Part shown: positions 44,127-53,361 of the stretch, one piece after another | Layout: every line of letters starts with the position of its first letter | Numbering within the stretch: position 1 is the first letter of the stretch | From: an uncultured Acidobacteriia bacterium | Lineage (GTDB): Bacteria; Acidobacteriota; Terriglobia; Bryobacterales; Bryobacteraceae | Assembly: GCA_903909435.1 (NCBI GenBank) | Contig: CAIVVT010000234.1 | Coordinates: 1-64,000, forward strand | Reading direction: 5' to 3' | DNA: 64,000 bases | The notes under the pieces: model-generated | What the model saw: the letters and a program-made list of their open reading frames with translations, nothing else | Database searches by the model: none | What the model was told of the DNA's origin: nothing | Translations under genes and position numbers: made by a program

Positions 44127-45251
44127 TCAGCGGTTCGACGACGCTGACGTCGTTGAAACTCCGGCCGCGGCAGGTCGAAGCCATACGATGACGATGCGGC
44201 CGTCTGTAAAGAAGTCCTCGCCATGGGCCGTCTTGGCCTTGGTGATCGTGTCCTTGGGCGTGATGAAATCGGTCTTTACCACCATGCCCGTTTGCTTTAG
44301 AGTCTCTACGATGTAGTCGCGCTCTTTGTCGGTGTCGGGGTCAATCTTGTGGGTCAGGCCGTTGTTGCGCTGGTCACGGTCGAAGCCGATGTCGTGCGTG
44401 CCCGCACCGATCCAGACGGTCGATCCGTCCGCGTCGTCGGGCGATTTCCAGATTCGAAAATGGTGCCGCTGCGTGACCACCGCAATCGGCTCGGCATGGG
44501 CGAACCCGTAATCCTGGTTGCGGCCGAACAACCGCAGCATGCTCATCGGCAAAGTCAGATAGGCCTGTTTGGAGAAGGTCGCGATTGCACCCTTCAGGAT
44601 GGTGTCCTCAACATTCTTGTCCACGACCACCCAGCCCGCAGTCTTGAACGCTTCCTTCATTAGGTCTTCGGGGCCGACGATGGCGAAATTCACCCGGTCT
44701 CCCGGCGTTCCGTGCGGGTCGGTGACGCGGCGCGGAATCCGACCGAAGTAGGCCGCACCGAGTTCAGGGAGTTTCCCGGTAAAGGTGGCAGCATCCTTAG
44801 TCGCCGATTGCAGCTTGTTGAGGATGACTGTGAAGGAGCCGTCCGCCGTCAAGTTCGACGGGTGATTGATCCCAAGAAACAATCTGCCAGCAATGGGCAT
44901 GGTGACCTGTTTGCTCGCGCCAATCAGAAACGGCAATGCGGCATCGCCCGAACCGATGCGCCCGATGACGGCGCCGCGATTGGCGTCCTCGGCGGGGAAT
45001 GCTCTGGTCAGATCGCGCCAGCCCTTGGAAGAGCCGTCGGGTGGCGTCGCGGAGCGCGCCCCGGCGTAAGTCACCTCCCCACTGGCGTCGAACCGGTAGG
45101 TGTCGCCAGCCTGAACATCCACTCCCGTGTCAACCCAGACCTGATCTCCAGGCAAGTTGATGGACTTGCCCGTGGGCAAAGCTAGAACGGCTGGAAGACT
45201 TGCCGCCAACGCCGCGGCAGCGACCCACGCCAGGGCTGGAATTCGATTCAT
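44127..45251 (-). CDS. Secreted LssY C-terminal domain protein with lectin-like N-terminal part
   Basis: A 374-residue precursor (signal MNRIPALAWVAAAALAASLP; AAGGA site upstream). Residues about 35-155 (DQVWVDTGVDVQAGDTYRFD, LPFLIGASKQVTMPIAGRLF, GINHPSN) follow the pattern of PA-IL-like calcium lectin/beta-sandwich modules. Residues about 185-350 (GDRVNFAIVGPEDLMKEAF, IWIGAGTHDIGF-like THDIGFDRDQR, THKIDPDTDKERDYIVETL) are the LssY C-terminal domain, found alone or fused to PAP2 enzymes. No enzyme domain is attached here. Function unknown. Confidence 0.72.
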   Translation of the reverse strand: MNRIPALAWVAAAALAASLPAVLALPTGKSINLPGDQVWVDTGVDVQAGDTYRFDASGEVTYAGARSATPPDGSSKGWRDLTRAFPAEDANRGAVIGRIGSGDAALPFLIGASKQVTMPIAGRLFLGINHPSNLTADGSFTVILNKLQSATKDAATFTGKLPELGAAYFGRIPRRVTDPHGTPGDRVNFAIVGPEDLMKEAFKTAGWVVVDKNVEDTILKGAIATFSKQAYLTLPMSMLRLFGRNQDYGFAHAEPIAVVTQRHHFRIWKSPDDADGSTVWIGAGTHDIGFDRDQRNNGLTHKIDPDTDKERDYIVETLKQTGMVVKTDFITPKDTITKAKTAHGEDFFTDGRIVIVWLRPAAAGVSTTSASSNR

Positions 45252-45501
45252 GTGTAGTCCTTCGCTCATGGCGAGGAAGTCATCCGGCTGACGCACAGCA
45301 GCTTCGGCCGTCCGTGTGAAATGCCTATCACCGGAAGCGTCATTTTAAGGATGGTGCACCCCTTTGGAAGGTTACGTCTTGTTGATGCGCCAGGCCCTCG
45401 AGGTGCTGCGCAATCGCGTTGACCACAATCCTATCCAGTCCTCTCACCCATTGACTTCGTATGGATTGAGGCGTAAGCCATTACCAGTGGGAGGTCACAT
45501 T

Positions 45502-45972
45502 ATGATTTCCACGAGGCTGGTTCATCGGATTGAAGACCATTGGGAGCAGGTGAGTAGCCGGTTTTTCCGGCTGGTGCGGAGCAGTCAGGATATGCCTCAC
45601 TTTGCCCAATTGCCGGAATCCGAAATGACTGAAGTCTGCCGCCGCGTTTTGAGGAATCTCGGGAATTGGCTAGTTTCCGGGTCCGAATCCGACATTTCAT
45701 GGCACTTCGAGCGGGTTGGAGCCGAAAGACACCGCAGTGGCATGCCCCTGAGCGAGGCGATTCGCGCAGTGCAATTCATGAAAGACGCCGCAATCAGCTT
45801 CATCCAGGACGAGGGACCGGTTGAAAACTCCGTAGAGTTGTACGCGGAAGAAGAGCTTGAGAATCAGTTGGGCAGATTCTTCGATCTGCTCGTCTTCCAC
45901 CTCGCCCGGGGATGCGAGAATGCGACTGTAGCGCAAGCCCCTTCGGCGGCGAACGTTCGCAATTCGAGTTGA
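45502..45972 (+). CDS. RsbRD N-terminal-like sensor/regulator protein
   Basis: A 156-residue all-helical protein; GGGAGG seven to eight bases before the ATG at 45502 decides the start, although the frame is open from 45364. The sequence (HRIEDHWEQVSSRFFRLVRS, NWLVSGSESDISWHFERVGA, RHRSGMPLSEAIRAVQFMKD) resembles the globin-like N-terminal domain of RsbT co-antagonists (RsbRD type). No kinase, STAS or HTH domain is attached, so it would act through a partner. Family call is by pattern only. Confidence 0.6.
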   Translation: MISTRLVHRIEDHWEQVSSRFFRLVRSSQDMPHFAQLPESEMTEVCRRVLRNLGNWLVSGSESDISWHFERVGAERHRSGMPLSEAIRAVQFMKDAAISFIQDEGPVENSVELYAEEELENQLGRFFDLLVFHLARGCENATVAQAPSAANVRNSS

Positions 45973-46198
45973 GATCCCGTCGGCCCGTTGAGACCCAATC
46001 GCCTGGCGAATTGCCCGCTGGCGCCGATTGGGGAGAGGCTCGGTGCGGTTGGATTGAGCGGGATTTCCAACTGCGCGCCGGTGCTCAGGCTGGCACCGTC
46101 TCAGTCACCCGATTAGGGTGAAGGCGCGCGTCGCAGGTTTCGCGTGTGTTACTCTGGTTGGGTAAAGCGAACAAAAGACCAGGAGTGTGTACCCAGTA

Positions 46199-46468
46199 AT
46201 GTCACTGGTGGCTGAAAAGAAATCCCAGGTAATCACGACTTACCGTGTCCATAAGACGGACACAGGTTCGACGGAAGTGCAGATTGCCCTGTTGAGCCAG
46301 CGGATCCTCATGTTGACGGATCACTTCAAGACCCACAAGAAGGATCATCACAGCCGTCGTGGCCTGCTCATCCTCGTTGCGCGCCGCCGCCGCTTGTTGG
46401 ATTACTTGAAGTCCCGCAGCCCGGAACGCTACGTGACTATCATTCAGAGCCTCGGCATCCGCCGTTAG
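46199..46468 (+). CDS. rpsO: 30S ribosomal protein uS15
   Basis: An 89-residue protein, full length for uS15 ([56 protein letters not shown]). Start ATG at 46199 is supported by homology; AGGAG lies 13 bases upstream, and a nearer in-frame GTG at 46187 would sit too close to it. It binds 16S rRNA early in 30S assembly. It is followed by pnp, the widespread rpsO-pnp order, with a terminator-like hairpin between them. Confidence 0.96.
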   Translation: MSLVAEKKSQVITTYRVHKTDTGSTEVQIALLSQRILMLTDHFKTHKKDHHSRRGLLILVARRRRLLDYLKSRSPERYVTIIQSLGIRR

Positions 46469-46529
46469 GTCTCTGTCAAATTGCCGGGCAGCGGCCTTTG
46501 CTGACCGCGATCCATTTAGAAATGGGACG

Positions 46530-46583
46530 AGCCTTCTGGAATTCGCACACCGCCAGGTGGATGTGTGTCCGGAAGGCTTTTTC
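46530..46583 (+). terminator. Terminator or attenuator between rpsO and pnp
   Basis: agccttc (from 46530) pairs with gaaggct (to 46578), with an additional cacac/gtgtg pairing inside, and five Ts follow. In other bacteria this intergenic stem controls rpsO-pnp read-through and RNase processing; here only the structure is seen. Confidence 0.7.
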
Positions 46584-46675
46584 GCGTCGCGCCCAACCCG
46601 GATTCTCAACCAAGTTCCCTTACACGAAATATGCAGTCGAGGCTATCCGGCAATCAGGTCGGAGGCCATGGAGAA

Positions 46676-48946
46676 ATGAAGATGATACATTCTGTTGAAA
46701 TTGACCTGGGTGGCCGGGTCTTAACCCTGGAGACAGGGAAACTCGCCAAGCAGGCGCACGGCGCCGTGGTTGTGCGATTCCGCGAGTCGGTGGTGTTAAG
46801 CACCGCGTGTTCAAACCGGGAACCGAAGCCAGGCGCTTCGTTCTTCCCCCTGACGATCGATTACCGGGAATACACGTACGCCGCCGGACGAATCCCTGGC
46901 GGATTTCTGAAGCGCGAAGGGCGCATGAGCGATCGCGAGATCCTCACGGCACGGCTGATCGATCGCCCGATCCGTCCCCTGTTCCCCGAAGGTTATTCCT
47001 GCGAAACGCAGGTTGTCGGCCTGGTTCTTTCAGCCGACCCCTCGCATGACCCAAGCACGATGGCGATCAACGGCGCGTCCGCGGCGTTGGCAATTTCCGA
47101 CATTCCGTTCCACAACGTGCTCGCCGGAGTCCGCATCGCGATGGTCGAAGACAAGCTGGTTGTCGACCCCACCTACCCAGAGCAGAAGGCGTCCAAGCTT
47201 AACATCGTCGTCGCCGGTACGGCCGACGGCATCGTGATGGTCGAAGCCGGCGCCAACGAAGCGTCGGAACAGGAAGTCCTGGACGCGATCGAATTCGGCC
47301 ACGAGTGCTGCAAGAAGATCGTCGCCGGGATCAAGGAACTGGTAGCAAAGGCCGGCAAACCGAAGCGTGAATTCGCCGCGCCGGTGCGCAACCAGGAAAT
47401 CTACGCCAAGGTTGAGGGACTGGTCCGCGAACGCCTCGCGGACGCCCTCGACACGAAGAAGCACGGCAAGACCGAGAGCTACTCGCTGGTCGATGGCCTG
47501 GAAGATGAGGCCCTCGCTCTGTTCGAGTTGCCCACCGAGAAGGTGGAAGCCCATATCTGCTTCGAACTGCTGCGCGAGCGCATCTTCCGTCATGAGATGC
47601 TGGATCTGCGCCAGCGGCCCGACCGCCGCGCGTTCGACGAGATCCGTCCGATCAGCATCGAATTGGGCGTCCTGCCCCGCACGCACGGCTCGGCCCTGTT
47701 CACGCGCGGCGAAACCCAGGCGTTGGTGACCACAACGCTCGGCACGAAGGAAGACGAGCAGCGGTTGGAAACAATCAACCTCGCCGAGACCTCCAAGCGC
47801 CTGATGCTCCATTACAATTTCCCGCCGTTCAGCGTCGGCGAAGTCGGCTTTATGCGCGGCCCCGGCAGGCGCGAAGTCGGCCACGGCGCACTGGCGGAAC
47901 GCAGCATTACCGCGGCTATTCCGGCCGAGGCCGATTTCCCCTACACGCTCCGCATCGTAAGCGACATTCTCGAATCGAACGGCTCCTCTTCAATGGCGAC
48001 CGTTTGCGGCGCGATCCTGTCGATGATGGATGCGGGCGTGAAGATCAAGGCTCCAGTCGCGGGCATCGCGATGGGCTTGGTGACGGAAAACGATAAGTAC
48101 GCCATCCTGACCGACATCGCCGGCGCCGAAGATCATTACGGCGACATGGACTTCAAGGTTGCCGGAACCAAGGACGGCATCACGGGCCTCCAGATGGACA
48201 TCAAGGTGCCCAACATCTCGATCAACATCATGCGCGAGGCGCTGGCGCAAGCCAAGGCCGGCCGCCTGCACATCCTGGGCAAAATGAACGAAGCCATCTC
48301 CGAGCCGCGCAAGGAACTCTCGCCGTACGCTCCGCGCATCTACACCATCGTGGTCCCGACCGACAAGATCCGCGAGATCATTGGACCCGGCGGCAAGATG
48401 ATCCGCAGCATTACGGAACAGACCGGCACGAAGATCGACATTCACGATGACGGAACGGTGAACATCTTCGCCGTCGATGGGGACTCCGCCAAGAAGGCGC
48501 TGCAAATCATCACCGACATCGCCGCCGTGGCTGAAGTGGGGAAGACGTATCTGGGCAAAGTGGTCCGCATCGCCGATTTCGGCGCATTTGTGGAGATCTT
48601 CCCGGGTACCGACGGGCTACTGCACATCAGCGAAATCAGCGAGAACCGCGTGGCGAACGTGCGCGACGAGTTGAACGAAGGCGACCAGATCCTGGTGAAG
48701 GTACTGGCGCTCGAAGGCAACAAGATCAAACTGAGCCGCAAAGCGATTCTCCGCGAGCAACGCGAGAAACTCAACAAGGCAGCCGGTGGCGCTCCGAGCG
48801 AGGAAGGCGCCGAGCCGCAGATCGAAGTACGCAGCGAGAATCGTGGTCCACGACCGGAAGGCGCAGCAGCTTCCTCGGACCGTCCTCCCCGCAGCGATCG
48901 CGGGGACCGTCCGCATCGCGACCGTGACCGAGGCCCACGCCGCTAA
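46676..48946 (+). CDS. pnp: Polyribonucleotide nucleotidyltransferase (PNPase)
   Basis: A 756-residue enzyme from MKMIHSVEIDLGGRVLTLET; the upstream frame is non-coding. Two RNase PH domains (YRPTF-like CSNREPKPGASFFPLTIDYR and RRDGRGFDEIRPI-like RPDRRAFDEIRPISIELGVL; FSVGEVGFMRGPGRREVGHG) flank an all-helical linker. KH domain with IIGPGGKMIRSI and S1 domain with GKVVRIADFGAFVEIFPG follow. The tail is Arg/Asp-rich (RSDRGDRPHRDRDRGPRR), which could bind RNA or degradosome partners. It phosphorolytically degrades RNA 3' to 5' as a trimer. Confidence 0.97.
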   Translation: MKMIHSVEIDLGGRVLTLETGKLAKQAHGAVVVRFRESVVLSTACSNREPKPGASFFPLTIDYREYTYAAGRIPGGFLKREGRMSDREILTARLIDRPIRPLFPEGYSCETQVVGLVLSADPSHDPSTMAINGASAALAISDIPFHNVLAGVRIAMVEDKLVVDPTYPEQKASKLNIVVAGTADGIVMVEAGANEASEQEVLDAIEFGHECCKKIVAGIKELVAKAGKPKREFAAPVRNQEIYAKVEGLVRERLADALDTKKHGKTESYSLVDGLEDEALALFELPTEKVEAHICFELLRERIFRHEMLDLRQRPDRRAFDEIRPISIELGVLPRTHGSALFTRGETQALVTTTLGTKEDEQRLETINLAETSKRLMLHYNFPPFSVGEVGFMRGPGRREVGHGALAERSITAAIPAEADFPYTLRIVSDILESNGSSSMATVCGAILSMMDAGVKIKAPVAGIAMGLVTENDKYAILTDIAGAEDHYGDMDFKVAGTKDGITGLQMDIKVPNISINIMREALAQAKAGRLHILGKMNEAISEPRKELSPYAPRIYTIVVPTDKIREIIGPGGKMIRSITEQTGTKIDIHDDGTVNIFAVDGDSAKKALQIITDIAAVAEVGKTYLGKVVRIADFGAFVEIFPGTDGLLHISEISENRVANVRDELNEGDQILVKVLALEGNKIKLSRKAILREQREKLNKAAGGAPSEEGAEPQIEVRSENRGPRPEGAAASSDRPPRSDRGDRPHRDRDRGPRR

Positions 48947-48998
48947 GCCAAGGCTCTCCTGAGCCGCTTGGGGCCTGATGGCCCCACACTGATCGATA

Positions 48999-49030
48999 CG
49001 ATGAGGCTCCCCAATGAGGGAGCCTCATCG
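48999..49030. terminator. Hairpin behind pnp
   Basis: Perfect 13-bp arms cgatgaggctccc and gggagcctcatcg with a 6-base loop. The T-run is weak. It lies 53 bases behind pnp and likely ends its transcript. Confidence 0.65.
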
Positions 49031-49188
49031 GCGTTCTGGGTGGTAAAATGAAGGCCTGCATCACGTCGGCTTGCGGCAGAGAATGTCTCGGTCGAGTTGA
49101 CCAGCCGGTGTGTCTATGAAACCCTCCCCCTTGTGCTGGCATCTGTAAAGGCAGTAGCCTGGTTCGCCTGCATGACTGGCTCTTTTAA

Positions 49189-51705
49189 ATGAAACAGACC
49201 CGATACTCCGCGCTCGCGTTTCTCTATTCCCTACTTGCCGTTTTGACCGCAGGGATCGCTGGGGCGCAGTCATCACCCGGATTGAGCGGACTCAGAATCG
49301 AGGTCAGGGTTCAAGATCAATCCAATTTGCCGGTGCCTGGCGCTGAAGTCCAGCTTAGACGCGGGACAGATGTGGTGACCAGAAACAGCACGGATGAGAC
49401 AGGACGCGTAGTGTTTGCGGACTTGAAACCGGGACGCTATTCTGTAGCTGCCGTGAAGGACGGGTTCGATCCGGTAGAGAAACCGGAGTTTGAGCTCTCC
49501 GATAGCGCATCGGGCAAGATTGAGTTCACGATTGTACCTAGCGCGGCCCGCAGGGTGAGCGTCGAGGTGAGCGACACGGTATCCCCCGTCGATCAAGGCT
49601 CCTCAACTGCCAGCACCGTTTCTACGCTGGAGACCAAGGACTCGCCCACGAGACCGGCAACCGTGACCGACGCCTTGCCGCTGTTGCCTGGCATCACCCG
49701 GGCTCCGGGCGGCGGTCTGCAACTGTCCGGGAGCGGCGAACATCGCAGCGCGCTGATCGTCAATTCGGCCGATGTCACAGACCCCGCTACCGGCCAATTC
49801 GGCTTGACGGTTCCGATCGATAGCGTGGAGAGCTTGAACTTTTACCAGACCTCTTTTCTGGCCGAGTACGGACGTTTCACCGCCGGCCTTGTGTCGGTGG
49901 AGACGCGCCGCGGCAGCGACAAATGGAAGTGGGAGCTGAACGACCCATTCCCCGAGTTCAACATCCGCAGTTGGCACCTGCGAGGGCTGCGTACGGCAAC
50001 GCCGCGTTTGAACTTCGAAGGTCCGCTGATCGCCAACAAGCTCTTCTTCTCCGAAGGGTTCGAATATGAAGTTCGCAAGACAGCCGTCTACACCCTACCG
50101 TTCCCTTACAACCAGAAAAAGCAGGAAGGCATCAATTCCTTCGCTCAACTGGATTGGATCGCGACCGACAAGAATCTGGTCACGGCGACAGTTCACATCG
50201 CTCCGCAACGGCTCGGCTTCGTGAACATGAACTACTTCAATCCTCAGCCCACCACCCCCGACGCGGGCACCCACAACTACACCGGTACGCTGTCCGACAA
50301 GCTGACCACCGCAGGCGGCTTGTGGGAAAACACCTTTTCGGCGACGAAGTTCGACGCGAACGTATGGGCCAAGGGAACGGCGGATTTCAACATTCAGCCG
50401 CAGGGGAATTCCGGTAATTACTTTGCACAACAGTCGCGCGATGCGGAGCGCTACGGATGGACCTCCTCGTTCTCCTTCAGGCAGTGGAACGGCTGGGGCT
50501 CGCACAGTTTCAAGGTCGGCTCCTACATTGCAGGCAGCGCCGACGACGGGCAAATGCGGGAACATCCGATCAATTTGCTGGATGCTTCGGGCAGGCTGCT
50601 GGAGCACATCGCGTTCACCGGCGGTTCGCCGTTCAGTAACACCGACACCGAGTATGCCCTGTATGCCCAGGACCACTGGATCGTCTCACCGCACATCGCC
50701 ATCGATATGGGTCTGCGGTCGGAGTCCCAGGAGGTCTCGGAGACGATCCGTCTGGCACCCCGCTTCGGCATCGCCTGGAGCCCGTTTACGCGGCTCGGGA
50801 CGGTGGTAAGAGCGGGCATGGGCGTGTTCTACGACCGCGTTCCCTTAGGCGTCTACTCCTTTGACCGATACCCGAACCGCGTGGTCACTGTTTACGATGG
50901 AAGCGGGCAGATTCTGGCCGGGCCCTTCACCTATCAGAACGGACTGGGAGAAGTGATTTCCCGGCAGAAACTGATCTTCCGGCGCGTGCAGGCCGGCAAC
51001 TTCTCTCCCAACAGCACCACAGGCAGCCTCCAGTTGGAACAGCCGGTCACACGCTTTGTCCGTCTGCGGGCAGGCTACATGCAAACGGTATCCAGCGGCC
51101 TCGTGATGCTGGACTCCACGCTCCCCGACCCTAAGACTCATACCGGCCTGTATCTCCTGTCCGGCAACGGCACGGCGCGTTACCGGCAATTGGAACTGAG
51201 CGCGCGCGTGCGTGCGGGAGAGAAGCGGGAGCTAATGTTCTCCTACGTGCGCAGCCGCGGAACGGGCGACCTGAACGACTTCGCGGGCTATATCGGGAGT
51301 TTCCCTACCCCGATCATTCACCCCAATCAGGTCGCGACCTCGCCCGCTGACATCCCCAATCGCTTCCTGGCATGGGGCACGATCCACGTGCCGCGCGGAT
51401 TCGGAATCGCCCCACTGTTTGAGTATCGAAGCGGGTTCCCGTATGTGGTTACCGACGCGATTCAACACTACGCCGGCATCCCGAACTCGACGCGCTATCC
51501 GGACTTTCTATCCGTGGACGTGCGGGTCTGGAAGGACTTTCAAGTCAGCAAGAAGTACTCAATCCGGCTCTCGGTCAGCTCCTTCAATCTCACCAACCAT
51601 TTCAATCCGGAAGCGATTCACTGGAATACCGGGGACCCTGCCTACGGCCTGTTCTTTGGGGACAGACGACGGCGCTTTACGGCCGACTTTGATGTAAACT
51701 TTTAG
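49189..51705 (+). CDS. Oar-like outer-membrane receptor with carboxypeptidase-regulatory domain (shorter form)
   Basis: An 838-residue protein with signal peptide (FLYSLLAVLTAGIAGAQSSP). Residues about 33-125 are a carboxypeptidase-regulatory sandwich (LRIEVRVQDQSNLPVPGAEV, VVFADLKPGRYSVAAVKDGF). A plug-like part follows (LPLLPGITRAPGGGLQLSGS), then a barrel ending RRRFTADFDVNF with the terminal Phe needed for Bam insertion. It is about 320 residues shorter than the receptor at 19623. Upstream there is no clear ribosome site. Ligand unknown; it may be followed by co-transcription of the membrane protein/GT2 pair. Confidence 0.88.
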   Translation: MKQTRYSALAFLYSLLAVLTAGIAGAQSSPGLSGLRIEVRVQDQSNLPVPGAEVQLRRGTDVVTRNSTDETGRVVFADLKPGRYSVAAVKDGFDPVEKPEFELSDSASGKIEFTIVPSAARRVSVEVSDTVSPVDQGSSTASTVSTLETKDSPTRPATVTDALPLLPGITRAPGGGLQLSGSGEHRSALIVNSADVTDPATGQFGLTVPIDSVESLNFYQTSFLAEYGRFTAGLVSVETRRGSDKWKWELNDPFPEFNIRSWHLRGLRTATPRLNFEGPLIANKLFFSEGFEYEVRKTAVYTLPFPYNQKKQEGINSFAQLDWIATDKNLVTATVHIAPQRLGFVNMNYFNPQPTTPDAGTHNYTGTLSDKLTTAGGLWENTFSATKFDANVWAKGTADFNIQPQGNSGNYFAQQSRDAERYGWTSSFSFRQWNGWGSHSFKVGSYIAGSADDGQMREHPINLLDASGRLLEHIAFTGGSPFSNTDTEYALYAQDHWIVSPHIAIDMGLRSESQEVSETIRLAPRFGIAWSPFTRLGTVVRAGMGVFYDRVPLGVYSFDRYPNRVVTVYDGSGQILAGPFTYQNGLGEVISRQKLIFRRVQAGNFSPNSTTGSLQLEQPVTRFVRLRAGYMQTVSSGLVMLDSTLPDPKTHTGLYLLSGNGTARYRQLELSARVRAGEKRELMFSYVRSRGTGDLNDFAGYIGSFPTPIIHPNQVATSPADIPNRFLAWGTIHVPRGFGIAPLFEYRSGFPYVVTDAIQHYAGIPNSTRYPDFLSVDVRVWKDFQVSKKYSIRLSVSSFNLTNHFNPEAIHWNTGDPAYGLFFGDRRRRFTADFDVNF

Positions 51706-51786
51706 CCGTGGAACTGACTGGTCGTACACGGTGATATTTGGCTTAAGTGCCATTTGGCTCAACTCGCTAGCCTTGAGGCCGGCCGA

Positions 51787-53361
51787 GTGAGCATTCGCGA
51801 CGGCAAAACGCCGTTCCTCCGCCTCTCAGCACTGGCCACTGCGGCTTTCCTCCTACACGGTTACCATCTTGGCTCCGACGATGCCGCCATCTACGTACCC
51901 GGCATCAAACGCGCCTTCGACCCGAAACTGTACAGTTTCGGCGAGCAGATGTTCACCCGGCACGCACGGCTTTCGTTGTTCTCCACACTCGTCGGCGACT
52001 CGGCACGCCTGACCCGGCTGCCCATCGACTGGATCATCCTGTTGTGGCATTGGTTGGGGCTTTTCCTGCTGCTCATCGCGGCTTGGCGCCTGTTGCGCGT
52101 ATGTTTCAAAAGCCAATGGGCGAGCTGGGGAGGAGTCGCCCTGCTGGCGGGGACTCTGGGCGTCCCGGTAGCGGGAACGGCCCTGGCGATAGCGGACCCC
52201 TATGTGACCTCTCGAACGCTCTCGACGCCCTTCACGCTGTTCTGCATCGCCGCCTACCTCTCGAACCGGAGAAGCTTAGCGCTGGCATGGATGGCGGCGA
52301 CGGCCGCGGTTCACCCCCAGATGGGAGCGTATTGCGGGGCTTTTCTAGCCAGCCTGATGGCAGTTTCGCACTTCCAGAAGTGGAGTCTGGATCAGGCTCC
52401 CGTGGCAGCCCTGGGTGTGCCGTTCTTTCTTGACTTGAAGCGGGCACATGGAGCGGCCCGCGAGGCGCTGCACTCCCGCACTTTTTTCTTCCTGTACAAC
52501 TGGACCTGGTACGAATGGGTAGGTGTGCTGGCGCCGCTAGCAATCGCCGGTTGGGCTTCCACGCTGGCTCTGCGCACAAACACCCCGCAGTTTCGTCTGG
52601 TGCTGCGCAGCGTTGTCCTATTTGGCATCCTCTTTACTGCCCTCGGCATACTTCTTTCGTCCTTTGCCGGTTTAGAGAATCTGACGCGACTGCAACCCAT
52701 GCGGGCGTTTCACCTTATCTACGTGGTCTTCTTCGTCCTGCTGGGCGGATTGCTGGGTGAGTATGTCCTGAAATCGACTACGTGGCGTTGGTTGGTCCTA
52801 TTCCTTCCTCTCGCCGCCGGGATGTGGTTCACCGCCCGCGATGCGTACGCGGCCAGCCCGCATGTCGAGTGGCCTGGAGTGGAACAGTCCAACCCGTGGC
52901 TATCAGCTTTCTATTGGATCCGGGCGAACACCCCCAAGGACGCGGTCTTCGCGCTGGGGCCGAATTTCATGACCGCGCGCGGTGAAGACGCGCACGGCTT
53001 CCGGGCCGTCGCGGAGCGCAGCATGCTGTGCGATAGCGTCAAAGACAGCGGCGTTGTCTCTTTGTTTCCCGACCTGGCGGATGAATGGGAGGCGCAAACG
53101 CGTGCACAATGGGGGTGGGAGCATTTTGGCCCTGCGGAGTTTGGACGCCTGGCTCGGCGCTATCCGGTGAGTTGGGTTGTCACGCGGCTACCTGCCCCGG
53201 ATGGGCTCGATTGCCCGTTTCGCAACGCGGAACTTGTGATTTGCCGCATCGGCGCAGAGCCCCCGCCGACACGCGGGGCGGGCAAGTCTCCTGTTTCGGA
53301 CCCGTCTAGCCACGAGCCGCGACCGAGAACACTAGTCCAGGAGAGAACATCCGCAAAATGA
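51787..53361 (+). CDS. Polytopic membrane protein, GT-associated, function unknown
   Basis: About 524 residues from GTG 51787 (GAGG nine to ten bases upstream; a TTG at 51754 is also in frame). About ten hydrophobic segments are followed by a soluble C-terminal domain from about 390 (SAFYWIRANTPKDAVFALGP, DEWEAQTRAQWG). The layout, many helices then a soluble tail with an xYWIRxNTPKDA motif, is common among uncharacterised proteins related to GT-C type glycosyltransferases, and an Asp pair (GSDDAAIY) follows the first helix, where GT-C enzymes keep catalytic acids. Its stop overlaps the GT2 ATG (ATGA), so the two are coupled. Activity not shown. Confidence 0.65.
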   Translation: MSIRDGKTPFLRLSALATAAFLLHGYHLGSDDAAIYVPGIKRAFDPKLYSFGEQMFTRHARLSLFSTLVGDSARLTRLPIDWIILLWHWLGLFLLLIAAWRLLRVCFKSQWASWGGVALLAGTLGVPVAGTALAIADPYVTSRTLSTPFTLFCIAAYLSNRRSLALAWMAATAAVHPQMGAYCGAFLASLMAVSHFQKWSLDQAPVAALGVPFFLDLKRAHGAAREALHSRTFFFLYNWTWYEWVGVLAPLAIAGWASTLALRTNTPQFRLVLRSVVLFGILFTALGILLSSFAGLENLTRLQPMRAFHLIYVVFFVLLGGLLGEYVLKSTTWRWLVLFLPLAAGMWFTARDAYAASPHVEWPGVEQSNPWLSAFYWIRANTPKDAVFALGPNFMTARGEDAHGFRAVAERSMLCDSVKDSGVVSLFPDLADEWEAQTRAQWGWEHFGPAEFGRLARRYPVSWVVTRLPAPDGLDCPFRNAELVICRIGAEPPPTRGAGKSPVSDPSSHEPRPRTLVQERTSAK

